The position numbers and the translations under genes were made by a program. This document shows, in pieces, positions 35,443 through 47,794 of a stretch of 64,000 nt of DNA. The DNA lies in the NCBI GenBank assembly GCA_039000515.1, contig JBCFYV010003567.1, forward strand, positions 72,152 to 136,151. Direction: 5' to 3'. Origin of the DNA: Timema cristinae (taxonomy: Eukaryota > Arthropoda > Insecta > Phasmatodea > Timematidae). A model generated the notes under the pieces. It was not told the origin of the DNA. It saw only the letters and a list, made by a program, of their open reading frames with translations, and did not search any database. Within the stretch, counting starts at the first letter, position 1, and every line of letters begins with the position of its first letter.

Positions 35443-35981
35443 GGCCCGTCTACAACCATACGCACCCGCTTGTCGGACTCGCAACTACGCAATAACGTAA
35501 TTTTGTCTGTCTACAATAGCTTACGCAAACACAATCGTATGTCGGAACTGTCGGACCAGCTTGTCGGGAGGAGATGAACACTGTCCATCTCTTGCGTTTA
35601 TGTAGTTGCGTTGGCTTGCGTTCAGCCAATCAAAAAACATATGGATGGACTACTAAATTCAAATAATTTGAAGTTATTTGGTCTATGACAAAAACGATTG
35701 GAATAGTATAGTAATGAATTCAGGATTTCCAATTAAAATCATGTGTATTTATCCAGTTAAATATTTTTTTTAATATTTATTTCTTAATTGAAAACATTAA
35801 TATGAATTTGACTTTTATAGTCATCATTGATGTGTGTTCCTATTGGTTGAAATTACGTTTTACGATTTTTCATTGTAGACAGTCTATTTTGTATTTAATA
35901 AAAGCGTAATTACGAGTGCATTTGCGTCGCGATTGCGTAGTTGCGAGTCCGACAAGCGGGTATGTTGGTTGTAGACTGGCC
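35443..35981. mobile_element. MITE-2, ~540 bp, long inverted ends
   Basis: Left end GGCCCGTCTACAACCATACG, then CCCGCTTGTCGGACTCGCAA and CTACGCAAT. The right end is its reverse complement over about 54 bp with few changes. A second, inner inverted pair (TGTCTACAATAG / CATTGTAGACAG) is nested inside. No open frame of note. Target duplication unclear. Confidence 0.7.
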
Positions 35982-36030
35982 TTTAGTAGAAGAACTTGCC
36001 AATATACTATTTTAAAAACGTAATTTTTTT

Positions 36031-36255
36031 CTTAGAATCGCGTCTTACCACTTGTGTAGATTAGACGCGTATGTACTAAATATGCTAATGAGTTAGAGAT
36101 AAGGAAGGCTGAATTTATAAGAAGTGTGCCCGCATCTGCGTGAAGGAAAAGTGGAAAACTTTGTTTGAACCTCAATACTACCGAATGAGTTTTGAACCCC
36201 GATCCCCCTATCATTGGCAGTCTTGTCTAACATGAGAATGACGGCTTGGACTAAT
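36031..36255 (-). mobile_element. SINE-A, full length, diverged
   Basis: Tail AATCGCGTCTTACCACTTGT, body, box B (GTTTTGAACCCCGATC) and head in reverse. Confidence 0.7.
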
Positions 36256-36287
36256 TAATGGTGTTAAAGACAGATTTAAACTATCCG

Positions 36288-36527
36288 TACCAGCTTTGGT
36301 GTGCTGCATGGTATTAAGGCGTTACTCTCGTCATATAGACCAGACTGCCTATGACGGTGAGATCGGGGTTTGAATCTCGGTTGGGTGTACTAAGTATTTT
36401 TTTTTTCTAATTGGATTTTAACTCTTCAGCCACTCAAATGCGAACATATTTACTCTAAATCTAAAATAATCCCTGACAAATTAGCGTAATTGGTACATAT
36501 CCGTATAACTTGGAAGGGTAGTAGGCC
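36288..36527 (+). mobile_element. SINE-A, near full length
   Basis: Head TACCAGCTTTGGTG, box B GGGGTTTGAATCTCGG, tail TTGGAAGGGTAGTAGGCC. Confidence 0.7.
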
Positions 36528-36529
36528 TA

Positions 36530-37328
36530 AGTTTAAGTCGGCGACATAGTAACTCCTTGTATTTAACCAACAGTCCGTGGAGTTATGAAACCAGTGGCGT
36601 AGGATTATGCCCCGAAGCTATGGGGGCAAACTGTAGTATTACGCGTACGTTCCTCTTTGAATTATAGCGGGAAGGGTTAAATTATTAGGAAGTTTTAGTT
36701 ACAATAATAAACATATTGATGTGCCTTGTCCCCAATATTGTCTGAGTACTAAAAAAAATATAAAATGCTTCGTTAATGTTTTTTAAAAGAAAATGAGACA
36801 CACACACGTTGTCGCAACTACATTTTTTGATCGATTGGAGGGGATGCGTTCGTACATTGTCCCAAGCTTTGCTTCTTTTGTCTTGTATACGATATCACAA
36901 TAGACCGAGTTCTCTCAACCTGTCAGAGTTTTTTATATAGAAATTAACAACCTTATTATAATCATCGTGCGGAAGAAAACAAGCACAACTTTTGGAGATT
37001 GAATAGCCGAGTGTTTTCCTAATAATGTTTGTAGCTAATCAAGCAGGGCTACCATCCATCTGGGAAATCGGGAAATTACTAAATCCTGGGACATTAAATT
37101 ATAAGCAGCCCTTTTTATGGTAGACAAAGCGAACTGAAGAAATAAGCATACTGATTCGAATACATATTAACTCCCTCCCTCCCCATTTTTTCCTCCCTGA
37201 AACATACATTTATTGAGTTTTTATGACTCAAAGTGTTGGAGAAAGTCACCAACAATGTTTATGTAAGAACAAAGATTTGTTAATCCAGAGAGCAAAAAAA
37301 AGAAAAAAAATTCCCCACCTAAGGGTTC
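36530..37328. other. Intergenic
   Basis: No gene or repeat recognised. Confidence 0.4.
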
Positions 37329-37490
37329 GGCCAAACTGGCGAGCGAGTGCGCGATTAGCAGATAGCTCTCGATAGTTGTTGACGAGGAGGCTCCGAATCT
37401 TGGCTCAGTGAGCTGAAGGTAGTTTTTGACATGTGATTTATTGTTGTGATTTTATCATCCTCTCTCCACGCTAATGGTGATTCTTATTTG
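37329..37490 (+). mobile_element. SINE family C, second copy
   Basis: Shares GACATGTGATTTATTG and ATCATCCTCTCTCCACGCTA with 4782-4955. The head is decayed. Confidence 0.4.
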
Positions 37491-38377
37491 TAAAGGCTTA
37501 CTTTGATGATATTGAAGTATTTTAACATATCAGTTTTATACACACACATACGAGTATATATAGAGTTATGGTTTATGATCTTACCAATTAAATTAGGCCG
37601 TTAGTAGCAAGCGTGCCAAAGCTATCAATAGTAATAAAAATGTCAAAATGGGAAGTTTTCTTAGCACTCAATTAACCAACATACAATAATATTGCCTAGC
37701 GCCTGTAAACTAGACTGTACCGGGTCGAGCGTGCGCACTAAGTCGCTCTAGTCTGGCCACCTCTCATTGCAACCAATGTGTTCTATTTTATATTTTAGTC
37801 GCTCGCACACCCAGTCTGGCCGTCCCCTAAGGGCCACTGTTTCAATGTCAGGTTTTGTCGAGGTTAAATTATAACCTCAGCTTAAGATGTTTATTACCTT
37901 TTTCAATGTTAGGTTATCACATAACCTGAGCTTAAACTTCAGGTATGTGTTGTTGGATTTTGTTAAGATAAAGTTTAATGATGCTATTTGATTCAGATAT
38001 TTATGATATGCTAGAGTGTTTTAACAAGCGTAAAAATCCTACATTTTGAACACGAACTAATAATTATTTTGAAGAATTTGTTGAGCTATATTAAAAAAGT
38101 TTTAAACTTACGAAAACTATTGCCACTGATTTGTTAGAGATTATTGGAGATAGTTTTGAAAGATAACAAATGAGAGCCTAGCTATTGGAGTTATAAAACG
38201 AATAAATGAAAAATATATAGGCTTATGGTGATTGTTAGTATTAAACCAAATATTAATGCAAGATTCTTTGATGATTGATGATTGAATAGTTTGGCCAAAG
38301 GAATATGAGTAGGCCTAGCCTATATTTTTTTAAAAGTGGGCCTTTACAATGCTTTATTTATTTAAATATTGCATAGT

Positions 38378-39040
38378 TATGTGGAAAAACAACTTTTACT
38401 CGCATATTTAATTCCTTTTTCAAGCACTCCATCAAGGTCTAGGCATATTTTGTATTAAGTCTCTTACCCTACAATTATTAAAGTTTCACTTGAAACACGA
38501 ACCTAATAGTTGAGAAAAAATTATTCACATACAGCTGTAGTAGCCTAGTGTTTAAAAACTAGAACCTTTTTGCCTATGTAATACCTTATTGCAACTAATT
38601 TTCATGCCTATGTTCTGTAGTGTAACATATTTACCTTTTTTCTGTACTAGTTTTTTGAGAGACTTGTCAATGTTTTTCATAAAGGCCTAGGCTTAGTTCT
38701 ATTAAAAAGGTACACTGTGGTATCATAATTAAAGTTTCACTTGAAACCTGAACCCAGTTATTGAGGAAGCATTTTTCAAACACAACTGTGGAAGTCTGGT
38801 GCTTATTTAAAAATTAATAAAGTAGGCCTAAGGGCTTAAACAAATCAACACTAACACATAAAATAATGATTCAGTAGAAAAACAAATCTCACTTGAATTT
38901 TTTATTCCTTTTTCTAACACGTAATAAAGGCTAATGTCCAGTTGTATTACCTATCCTACACTAGTTAAAGTTTCACTTAAAACCTGGGCTCAGTCGTTGA
39001 AAAAAAAATCGCTAACAGTTGTGGTAATATTTAAGTTTCT
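38378..39040. repeat. Diverged ~245-bp tandem repeat, about 3 units
   Basis: AAAGTTTCACTTGAAACMYG recurs at about 38480, 38730 and 38968, each preceded by a similar AT-rich stretch and followed by a GTTGAG and ACAGYTGTGG-like segment. Confidence 0.7.
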
Positions 39041-39104
39041 TTGTGATTTTGGTGAGTTGTTTAAATATTGTCAATATAAAAAGGTTTTCAAATAATTATA
39101 ATAT
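39025..39104. repeat. 80-bp inverted repeat, left copy
   Basis: A perfect reverse complement of 40067-40146. Begins TAATATTTAAGTTTC. Confidence 0.95.
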
Positions 39105-39241
39105 GAGTAAGGTATCATTGGATTCTCCGTATCTTTGTGAGGAAAATGATTGTATACAATAAATGATTACTTGCTATTTTGTTAAATAAAAGTGTGTTAT
39201 ATACACAGGATACGGAGAATCCAATGATACCTTACTCATAT
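39101..39241. repeat. 33-bp perfect hairpin
   Basis: The arms 39101-39133 and 39209-39241 (ATATGAGTAAGGTATCATTG and on through CTCCGTATC) are perfect reverse complements around a 75-nt loop. The left arm overlaps the last 4 bp of the 80-bp inverted repeat. Confidence 0.95.
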
Positions 39242-39553
39242 TGAAATGATCTGGAAATATTCGTGCCCCTTCGTTGTGCGCCAATTGAAATGTTCTGGAA
39301 TTACTCTGCACCGCGTTGGACGCCAATTGAAGTGTTCTGGTTCGGCGCGTTGAGCGTCGATTGAAGTTACACCGTTTAATTAGCTGGTAATTGCCCCGTG
39401 GTCGAGCACTAATTAAATCGGTCCGGTTTTTTGATGTGGTGAATTAATTGGTATTTATAGCCCCGTGATCGAGCGCCAATTAAAGAATTATAATTAATAA
39501 TACACACTTATTATTCTTGACATGTTTTTTATTTCTGAATCTGTGTTTATTTA

Positions 39554-39817
39554 ATGAGAAAATATATCATGTCGTTGAAATATATACGTGGCCTATTGTA
39601 TGAGCGCGGACAGGTGTTGCTGGACGCCAAGTGCCCTAGTGAGTTCTGTCAGTACTGGACACCAACTACCCTTACATTGCACCATCCTTCGTATATATAT
39701 CCATTGCTCATGGAAGCTTCGAGAAGGTTTAGTTTAGAAAAACAAAATACAAGACAAAAACATCTCTGTGTTAATAGAAGGTCCGAGAGCCGGAAACTGA
39801 CTCAAATTACCTTTTAA
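39554..39817 (+). other. Unassigned open frame in the nest
   Basis: 87 codons, MRKYIMSLKYIRG onward. No family recognised. It lies between the two 80-bp inverted repeats and overlaps the first heat-shock-like motif. Probably non-coding. Confidence 0.15.
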
Positions 39818-39841
39818 AATCTCTAGTCGAACCTTCGAGAA
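39713..39841. promoter_or_regulatory. Two heat-shock-element-like motifs
   Basis: GAAGCTTCGAGAAGGTTT (39713-39730) and GAACCTTCGAGAA (39829-39841) both fit nGAAnnTTCnnGAA, the HSF-binding pattern. A TATATATAT stretch lies nearby on each side (39692, 39860), and TGACGTCA (39902) resembles a cAMP response element. No gene is recognised next to them, so function is a guess. Confidence 0.3.
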
Positions 39842-40066
39842 GAGGAAGTTATTATTTGAAATATATATATTGTCAACCTGACTTGACTAATGTCACGTGC
39901 GTGACGTCACTGTTCAGTGGCTTTTGCCTTCTTAGAAGAAGAAGTGCTTTAAGCGCCATTTAATATACTATATAATTTAAATGAAATAAGATACGTTTAT
40001 AAAATTAGGACGATATTATTGTCAATGCTTTCACATATTCTTTAGGGGCAAATCAATTACATTACA

Positions 40067-40146
40067 ATATTATAATTATTTGAAAACCTTTTTATATTGA
40101 CAATATTTAAACAACTCACCAAAATCACAAAGAAACTTAAATATTA
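40067..40146. repeat. 80-bp inverted repeat, right copy
   Basis: Perfect partner of 39025-39104. The pair encloses 962 bp. Confidence 0.95.
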
Positions 40147-40969
40147 AACTGATTCTCGAAATTTTAATTTAAGCTATCTAGGTTTATGTTATTGGTAATT
40201 ACCGGGTTATTAAAGTATTAAAATATGCAATTAGTAATCCTTTTTATTATGATAAGATATTCCAAACTGTCAAAACCTAATATTTCAAGCATTATTAACT
40301 CGTTTTCCTTGAAATATTAGGATCCTGCTCAGCGATATGTCAATACCCCGTGACTTAGGTGAGTTTTGATTTAATTGTTTATCAAAACAAATATCTTTAT
40401 TAATTTGGTTTTAGCTTAAATTGACTCTTTGTATCCTTTTGAGTAAAAGGATGACGTTAAATTATTATTTATTTACTAGTTTGTATAAAAAAGAATCTTA
40501 TATATACTGGTTTTTGCGCACCCTCCACACCCCTTTTTTAAACTCTATTTATTTTATCCTGCTTAAGAATAAACTAATCTATTAACTAGATTTAAAAAGA
40601 ATGTAAAAGTTTTTGGAGGGAATATTATTAAAATATTAATACATAATATATTAGTAAAATGTGTCTGAAACATGTAAAAGACCCGTAAATGTATTTAAAA
40701 ATAAATTAGATAATGATTATTAAGGCATTTCAACATTCATTTATTCTCATTTCCACTAAAAATAGTTTTGTTCAAGTGGCATTTGAGTAAAAATATACTA
40801 CCAACCATCTTCATTCAACAAATTAACTCAAAGTCAACTAACCACAACTAACCACATAAAAAGCCATTCAAACAATAAACTACTTTAACCTGAAGTTTTA
40901 ACTCGAGGTTATATTAAACATCAACGCAGTAAACTAGTACTTTAACCTTACATTGAAATATTGGCCCTA

Positions 40970-42298
40970 AAAATGTTAAAATTAATTCGAAACTGGCTTA
41001 GCCCTAAGCAAATTACAAAGACTGATTACTTTAAATCTAAATTGCTACTCTAATATATAATACCGGAGCAGTTTAAGGATGGATTTTGAAAATTGTTGGA
41101 TCTATTATGTCGAGGCTTTATTTCAAAGTAAGCGTTCCCTCATTAAACTTTGTTTGTTATAGTGGTTAGTCCTTAGTCGCTATTAAGTCCTCCTTCCCTG
41201 CCCTCTTCTTACGATGAGAGTAAATCCCTGCTCGCGTGACCTTGACCCGTCTTAATCGCTACTAATTACCCGTCATGCTCTTGTTTGCTCATATCTAGTG
41301 CGGTCATGAGACTCACCCCACAACTCCTACCAATGAATGGGTTGGCTTAACAGTTTTTTTTATATAGCCTTGGTTAATAGCGCTTTTTTAGTTTTTTTTA
41401 GAAAAGCATTCTTAAATGCGATAGGCCCATCCATGGCTGATGGATGTGTTATGTTTGGAGTTGGCCTAATCTCTATCGACCTCACGATTCTTGCATTTGT
41501 TTACTGCTAGCGATAGAATGTTTTACCCAGGGGCATACGCAATGGAGGGGGAGGGGGGATGTTGAGGTGGATGTATAACCCCTTCCTCCAAAATCTAAAA
41601 TAATCCAAAGCATTATCTACCCACAAAAGAAGAAACTGAAAACACACATAATTTCCTATACGTGCACACTAATATAATATTGTAGTATCGACATTAACAA
41701 GTAATTATAGATATGGCAGATTATTTTGTCTCGATGGATAGTTAATCGATTGATTGATGCCGTTCCGTTCCCAGTCGCTTGGAGCGCTATTGTCTTTGAT
41801 TTATCGGTACAGTGGCAATTCTATTCCTACCTCCAGGCTTCTTTTGCTATGGTTTAAGTGTTCTGCAGGGTTGTGTTGTGTTGTTTATTCTCTTAAGTTA
41901 TCTATCACCCTCCGAAATGAAATCCTGCGTACACCCCTGTACTTGTACATGTCATGTTTTTATCCTAAACCTCAAATTAATATAACTTGAGCTCGCCTAA
42001 TTACTATATATACAATTTTGCACATACTTGCATGTTTAGGACTTTTCAGTTTTCTGACATATATAAATTATATTTACACACGAAATAATATTATTTTATC
42101 CGCCCCTTTTGCTCAAACACGCCCAAACTACTGTGTACTTGACAGATTTTTTATTAAAAAAATATGCCAGGAATGTAGTGAGATTGCTTCAAATACCCCA
42201 ATAATTCTTAAATATTTGAAATTTATAGGTGAAGTTTGGTGAAATGGGGGATTCAGAAATTTCCAAAACTTACGAAAAAATCTATTTCTCACTGAACT
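40970..42298. other. Intergenic
   Basis: No gene recognised. There is a G-rich patch at 41546-41566. Confidence 0.4.
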
Positions 42299-42549
42299 TG
42301 TTTCGCTGGCCGCATGGAATGAGGCGTCACTCTCACAATATACTAGACTGTCAATGACAGGAAGATCGGGACTCGTAATTCCGGTTGGGTGTATTAAGGA
42401 TGCTTTTTCCTAAATAGTTTTCTATTTTACCTCCATGCAAATGTGGTTGTACTTCATATAAATTCAACCTTCCTCATCCCTAACTCAATAGCGTAATTAG
42501 TAGATAATATGGGTATAGCCTGAACAGTTAGTAAAACGCGATGATAAAA
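42299..42549 (+). mobile_element. SINE-A, near full length
   Basis: Head GTTTCGCTGGCCGCATGG, box B decayed (GGGACTCGTAATTCCGG), tail CTGAACAGTTAGTAAAACGC. Confidence 0.7.
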
Positions 42550-43618
42550 TAAATACTTCACACTGTGGCATAAGATTGAAATTTGGCAGGCAGGTATGAG
42601 AGCCACCCCAAACTGCCTGAAAAAAGATTCAAAATAAATGACCGAAAATTGTAAAATTAGTCCTCCCCAAAAATTTCCTTAACTCATGAAATAAAACATG
42701 TCCCGCATGGTAGGAAATTGATATATTTAAACACCTGAAGTCTCTGAACATTTATGCTATTTGTTACACCGTTATGCTCGTTCCAATATGTTTTGTTGCT
42801 ATGTATGTAATTTATTTTTTGAATTAATTATGATTGCTCCTAGGCAAATATTGTGTTGTATGAATTGTGTCCGTTTGTGAACTCAGTTTATGGGTTGCGA
42901 TCAATGTATCGTATAAAAGATTGTTTTAAAATTTTGTATTGGAAATTATGAAAGGAGTGCAGCCGGATGTTGAACATCGTTTTAAGCATAGTTTTTATAT
43001 CTATTTCTCTGAATGAACTATTAGAACACTTCTAAACATCATAGAACTCTAAAATTTGGCATGATGATAGTTCTTCAGATAATGTTCTCTAGAAAAGTCC
43101 TAAAATAGAAAATTTAATTTGGCGGATTCAAAATAGTGGATCGAATTAGGGCAAAAACATTGAAAACGAATAATTACTTTTCCATACTGTAGACTTTTAT
43201 AGTTATTAGTAACTTTAATAAAAACCAATTATTTATGCCCACGTTAATCTTCTTTCTTTTTTAATTAGCACCAATAATCGAGGGAACAAATATTATGTTT
43301 AAAGAAGTTATAACTTAATCTTCAAATAAGTTCAGTTTTTAACACGTTAGATTATAATCTTTATTTTGATATTTTATTTTAGTCAGCCTATTTTTTTACC
43401 TTTAGTAACACAATTTGAAACAAAAAAGGATTATTATTTATAGATAATTTAAAATGGGATTTTTTTACATCTATTACTGTTTCCAACCTCTGGCCTGGGT
43501 CAATTTTTTATTCAAGTCGTGTATTTGTCACTACCGCCTTGCTAGCTAGACCTGTCATAGTTTCATATACCTTATAATCTAACTTAAGACTAGGAAAGGC
43601 ACAAAATCCAGTCCCCGG
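42550..43618. other. AT-rich intergenic
   Basis: No gene recognised. Confidence 0.4.
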
Positions 43619-43747
43619 CTGTTAATTTATCAAAGTGAAAGGGTAAACCCACATTTCACCAAAGATAAATGTTTCGGCCAAGTGGGGAATCGAATCCCGG
43701 ACCCTTAGTTCATTAGGTAGACGTGCTACTGACTGAGCTAAGGTGTT
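43619..43747 (-). mobile_element. tRNA-like SINE, family D
   Basis: On the minus strand, CACCTTAGCTCAGTCAGTAG forms a D-arm-like head and CGGGATTCGATTCCCC a good box B. The acceptor and anticodon stems are not convincing, so it is a SINE or tRNA pseudogene rather than a gene. Confidence 0.45.
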
Positions 43748-43749
43748 AG

Positions 43750-44470
43750 GATTTGATTACTTTTCCCTCTAGATTCTCCATGTGAGGATCGGGTACACCA
43801 ATTAGGTTTTTCTGCACATTTGACTTTTTGTGTTTTCTTTTCCTTCTAGGTAGTATAAACTATAAGAATATCAAATAATCAGTTTTAGAATATATCTGTC
43901 TATCCATTTGTTTGTTTCCAGTAAACTCAAAATGTATTAATGCGATCGTGACGGGATTTCTTCTTTTTGAAGTCGTGGGCAAATAAATGCTAGTTATTTA
44001 AATAAAACTTAATACAGTAAAATAATGTATCACATAAAACGAAGTATATTAATGACAGGGGAATTTCTTAAATATCTCTCCGCGTCTGTCTCTTCTTATG
44101 TAATAGAAATTAAATTAATCAAATCTAGAGTTTTATCTACGGATAAACATATAATTTGGTCAAGGGAGCTGACTGAGCTTGTAATAGTTACTGAGAATAC
44201 ACGCTTTTAAAAATGTATTTCTAGTTATCCAAGAAGAACATGAATACCTGCATGTTCAAGGACAAAATTCCAATAAAGGTGGCTATTAAATTTTTTAAAG
44301 GCCTTCACAATAAAGTATTCGTGAGAATATAGAGTTTGTAGCCCTAAAAGATTTCTAATGTTGTCATAATCATAATAAGCCCGGTTGATAAAGAATTTAT
44401 TATGCATAGCAAGCAGCAACAAATTTGCGTTGAGCGTTTTCCAATCTGAGAGAGAGAGATAGAGTTAGTT
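43750..44470. other. AT-rich intergenic
   Basis: No feature recognised. Confidence 0.4.
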
Positions 44471-44474
44471 AAGG

Positions 44475-44936
44475 CAGTGATTCCCAACCTTTTTTATTTG
44501 GAGGAACCCTTAAAATATTTGGTAAAATATAGGGGAACCCCTACTTGGCTAACACAGATTAGGTCCAACAGGGGTAAACAACAAAATATACGTGTAAACC
44601 AGTGGGGATGGTAAATAATAATCAACTCATACTTCTGAATATAATATTTCTAGAATATCTAGTCCCCCTGTTTCCATTTTACAAATTACTGTCCTTCTTT
44701 ACTTGAACTTGGCTTATCAATATTCTTACCAACCTAACTTTTAAAATGATTACTGGCACTCTTCTTCATATTCTTCAGATACACTAGTACTCTTATCATA
44801 TTTTCACATTGTCTAAAAATTGTGGACAGACCAACAAAAAGAAAGCGCTTTTCAAATTCTCGCGGAATCCGATCACGGGCTCATGGAATCTCAAGTGTTT
44901 CACAGACCCCTGGTTGGGAATAACTGGTATAGGTAA
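44475..44936. mobile_element. hAT MITE, ~460 bp
   Basis: Ends CAGTGATTCCCAACCTTTTT and, inverted, CAGTTATTCCCAACCAGGGG. These are typical hAT termini. Flanks GTTAAGG and GTATAGG resemble a decayed target duplication. No transposase. Confidence 0.7.
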
Positions 44937-44939
44937 TGG

Positions 44940-46370
44940 AATTCAACATTGGCATATTCAAGTTTAGATCTAACCAAGATATAATACATGCATACAATAC
45001 AGTCATCTTTCGGGAGCGAGGGGGTACTAAAAGTTAATAGAGCCAAGGAATTTCAATGAGAGAGATATTATGATAAATAATGATAGTGAAATTAGAATTT
45101 GTTATCCAGGAGAACAACTAGATCATTAATATAGAGGTAACGAACTATGTTATTATTGACCAATTTATATAAGTAAAAAAATATAGGATTATTTTTCCTA
45201 GTAAAAGATATGGGGTTGGGCTTTGATTTATTAATAGACAATCAGTTTTCAAGAGACTCAAGTAAAATACCATTCATTCCATTTGGTAAATCTTTAAAAT
45301 CTGTAATATTGATTTGAAAACTTTTAAATAGTTTGACATCATTCGCGAAGATTTAATAATAATAATAATAATAATAATAATATAATGATATTTTTTGCAA
45401 TATGTAAACTAACAATTTTTTATAGGGCTGCAATATATTTTTTTTAACAGATTATCTAATGTTTAAACTATCTAACAAGATTTTCAGGCAACTTTAATCA
45501 TTATATGGTGTATTTGAAAAAGTCATCGATATATTTATACGTTTTAGAGGAAAATGTATGACTCTAAGGCATATTTTCATGCCGTCCCACTTTTTTAAAA
45601 GGCATAAAACTCTAAGTCATACTTAACACTAACTGGGATCGAACTAGGAAACCTAAGATATATAGTTTGCTGACCCAAACATTCGACCTCGGTGACAACC
45701 TCTGTAAGGTTACCAACATTATAACATAAATTCAAGTTTAAATAATTTAATTTACACAATCTTTGTATTAGTTGCATTATTTATCTTAATTAGCATCTCT
45801 GAGATTCCACAAAACCTGAAATAAATTCAACCACGATGTGTTGTTTTTTACCGTTGAGTTGGTAGTACTGTTCGTGGAAGCCATTTATTCTGCTTTATTA
45901 CTGGCAGGATTTGTTTGGGAGCATCCTATGCGCATGTAGAAGATTGATTGTCAACTGTGAACGATTTTTCGCTAAGCCTTTCCATCCCATCGATTATTAA
46001 GCAACGGTTTGCATCCATTAACCGCGTTCGGTCGGGAAATGGGGCCATAATAACAACAACAAAGAGGTGATTAATTTAAAAGAAGGGTGGCCCGAATTAA
46101 ATTCACAATTTGTTATGCCAACTATAATAGTACCATTATCTTCTGTTTACTATGTGCGTTAGATTGAACACTTTTGAAGTATTCGTTGAAATATATGTTG
46201 TTTTTTCTATTTTGTTTTTTAAGACAATGTTTTGAACAGGATGACCTTATATTTAATTTAAATTACAGTGCAGGTTTGTGAGGGAAAAGTATTTTCTTTA
46301 TTTTTTATTCAATTGGTGTATTTGTTGATCACTTTATAAACACTAAAAAATAATAATAATATTGCGCGTC
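44940..46370. other. Intergenic with microsatellite
   Basis: Holds (AAT)n at 45354-45384 and, at 45595-45690, a weak minus-strand tRNA-like stretch (ACTGGGATCGAACTAGG). No gene. Confidence 0.4.
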
Positions 46371-46393
46371 TGGGCTAAATCATTCTTAGCCCA
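46371..46393. repeat. 8-bp-stem hairpin TGGGCTAA/TTAGCCCA
   Basis: Perfect inverted repeat around ATCATTC, beside a TAATAATAATATT stretch. On the minus strand this looks like a retroelement 3' end (hairpin followed by short tandem repeats). Confidence 0.5.
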
Positions 46394-46589
46394 GTAGTGG
46401 AAATATTAGCCTGTATTAATGTACTCTTGTTAGTGGACGCCCGAAAGTAATAATCGTACATCTTTCCACGGATGCTCTTTCCATATCCCGATGAGATGTG
46501 TTGGTGGTGATAGTGTGAGAGAGTGTAACCAGTAGAAACATTTAAACATATCATAAGCCTAATTAACCAAACCCTGGTGCCCGTTGGGG

Positions 46590-47045
46590 TAGTTACCCTT
46601 TTTAAAGGGGAGGAGGGCGAATTCATAGACTTCAAATGTAAACATATCATTTGTGGTCGTATCAAAACGGAACAAACTATCGAAACCATAAAAATGTCAA
46701 GTTTCGAAAGTGTGTGTAAGGGAGGGTGAATTTGGTCCCTCACGAGTAAACAAAGTGTCACAAGTTCATGTCCCGTTTGTACAAGAACAAATGCAGAACA
46801 AACGATCACAACCCTAAAAGTGTCAATTTTTTTAAATTGGGCGAGGGGGCTACCGTAAAGTTGCCCCCCCCCTTCCCCAATGTAAACATACCATTTGTGA
46901 GCTTATATCAAAACGGAACAAAGGACATTTTTTGCTGAACAACCCGGAACAAAGAAGAACAAATGATTACAATCATAAATACTTCAATTTTTAAAAGGGG
47001 TAGAGGGGTGGTATCTTTACGGACTTCTGAAAGGTGTGTACGTTG
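46590..47045. repeat. Diverged ~240-bp tandem duplication
   Basis: TGTAAACATAYCATTTGTGR and ATCAAAACGGAACAAA recur about 242 bp apart, each followed by GAACAAANGATNACAA and a G-rich patch. Confidence 0.6.
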
Positions 47046-47096
47046 TTCTTTGAAATACCTTCATATTACATTGCAATAGCGTTGATGTCACTTGGT

Positions 47097-47215
47097 ATAT
47101 TATATTACTATAAAGTCACATGGCTGACTCACTTTTTGACATTAATGTTTACCCACTTAAAGATGAGCTAGAAACATGACATTTGGCAAACTTATAGCTT
47201 TTAACCTGTAACCGA
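47097..47215. mobile_element. Possible Helitron-related fragment
   Basis: ATTACTATAAAGTCACATGG, CTGACTCAC and GAGCTAGAAACATGACATTT resemble the 5' part of the element at 765-1233. No 3' end found. Confidence 0.3.
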
Positions 47216-47533
47216 CGGGACAATTCCAAAAAGTTAAAAAAAAAAAATAACCCCCGAAAAAAATTCAAAATGTCAGAGCAACTTTAAAGTCTGTGCGGAC
47301 CTTTCTTTGGAGGTATCTTGTGGCTAAACGGTAAGACCCAGCAAAAAAACTGTTCTGTTCTGTTAGTTTACATCCACTTTCATAGAAAACGCACTGGGGT
47401 TTGGGGGAGTAGCCCCCAACTAGCAAAGTGAATGATGACATATAAAATTGAGATCTCACGGGCCTTCCTACCAGAATCCTTAAAGACTCGCTGGATCAAT
47501 GAAAAACAATTTTGGTTCAAATCAATAAGTGTT

Positions 47534-47794
47534 GCGACCGCTTTGGTGGTCGAATGGTCTAAGGCGCTACTCTCACAGTTGACTATGACTACCGATGATG
47601 GGGAGATTGAGGTTCGAATCTCTGTCGGGTATACTGAGGGTGGTTTTCCCATGATGGTTTTAGACATTCCCTCCTTGCAAATGCTGGTATACTTTTTCTA
47701 AATATAACCTTCCTAATTCCTACAACCATTAGCGTAATTAATACATAAGCGTATGACCTGAACTGGTAATAAGACGCGGTGCTAAAAAAAAAGT
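47534..47794 (+). mobile_element. SINE-A, full length
   Basis: Head CGACCGCTTTGGTGGTCG, TGGTCTAAGGCG, box B GAGGTTCGAATCTCTG, tail CCTGAACTGGTAATAAGACG. Confidence 0.8.

Larger units (their letters stand above)
37828..40966. mobile_element. Possible 3.1-kb element with imperfect inverted ends
   Basis: The left end AGGGCCACTGTTTCAATGTC and the reverse complement of the right end, AGGGCCAATATTTCAATGTA, match well. The following AGGTT and GAGGTTA...ATAACCTC motifs also recur inverted. The interior holds tandem repeats, an 80-bp perfect inverted repeat and a 33-bp hairpin. No transposase frame is visible and no target duplication is clear, so this could also be a chance nesting of smaller elements. 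Confidence 0.4.

Noticed and set aside
46375..46809. 144-residue minus-strand frame
   Set aside because: It covers a tandem duplication and a hairpin-ended repeat, with no domain or coding signature.
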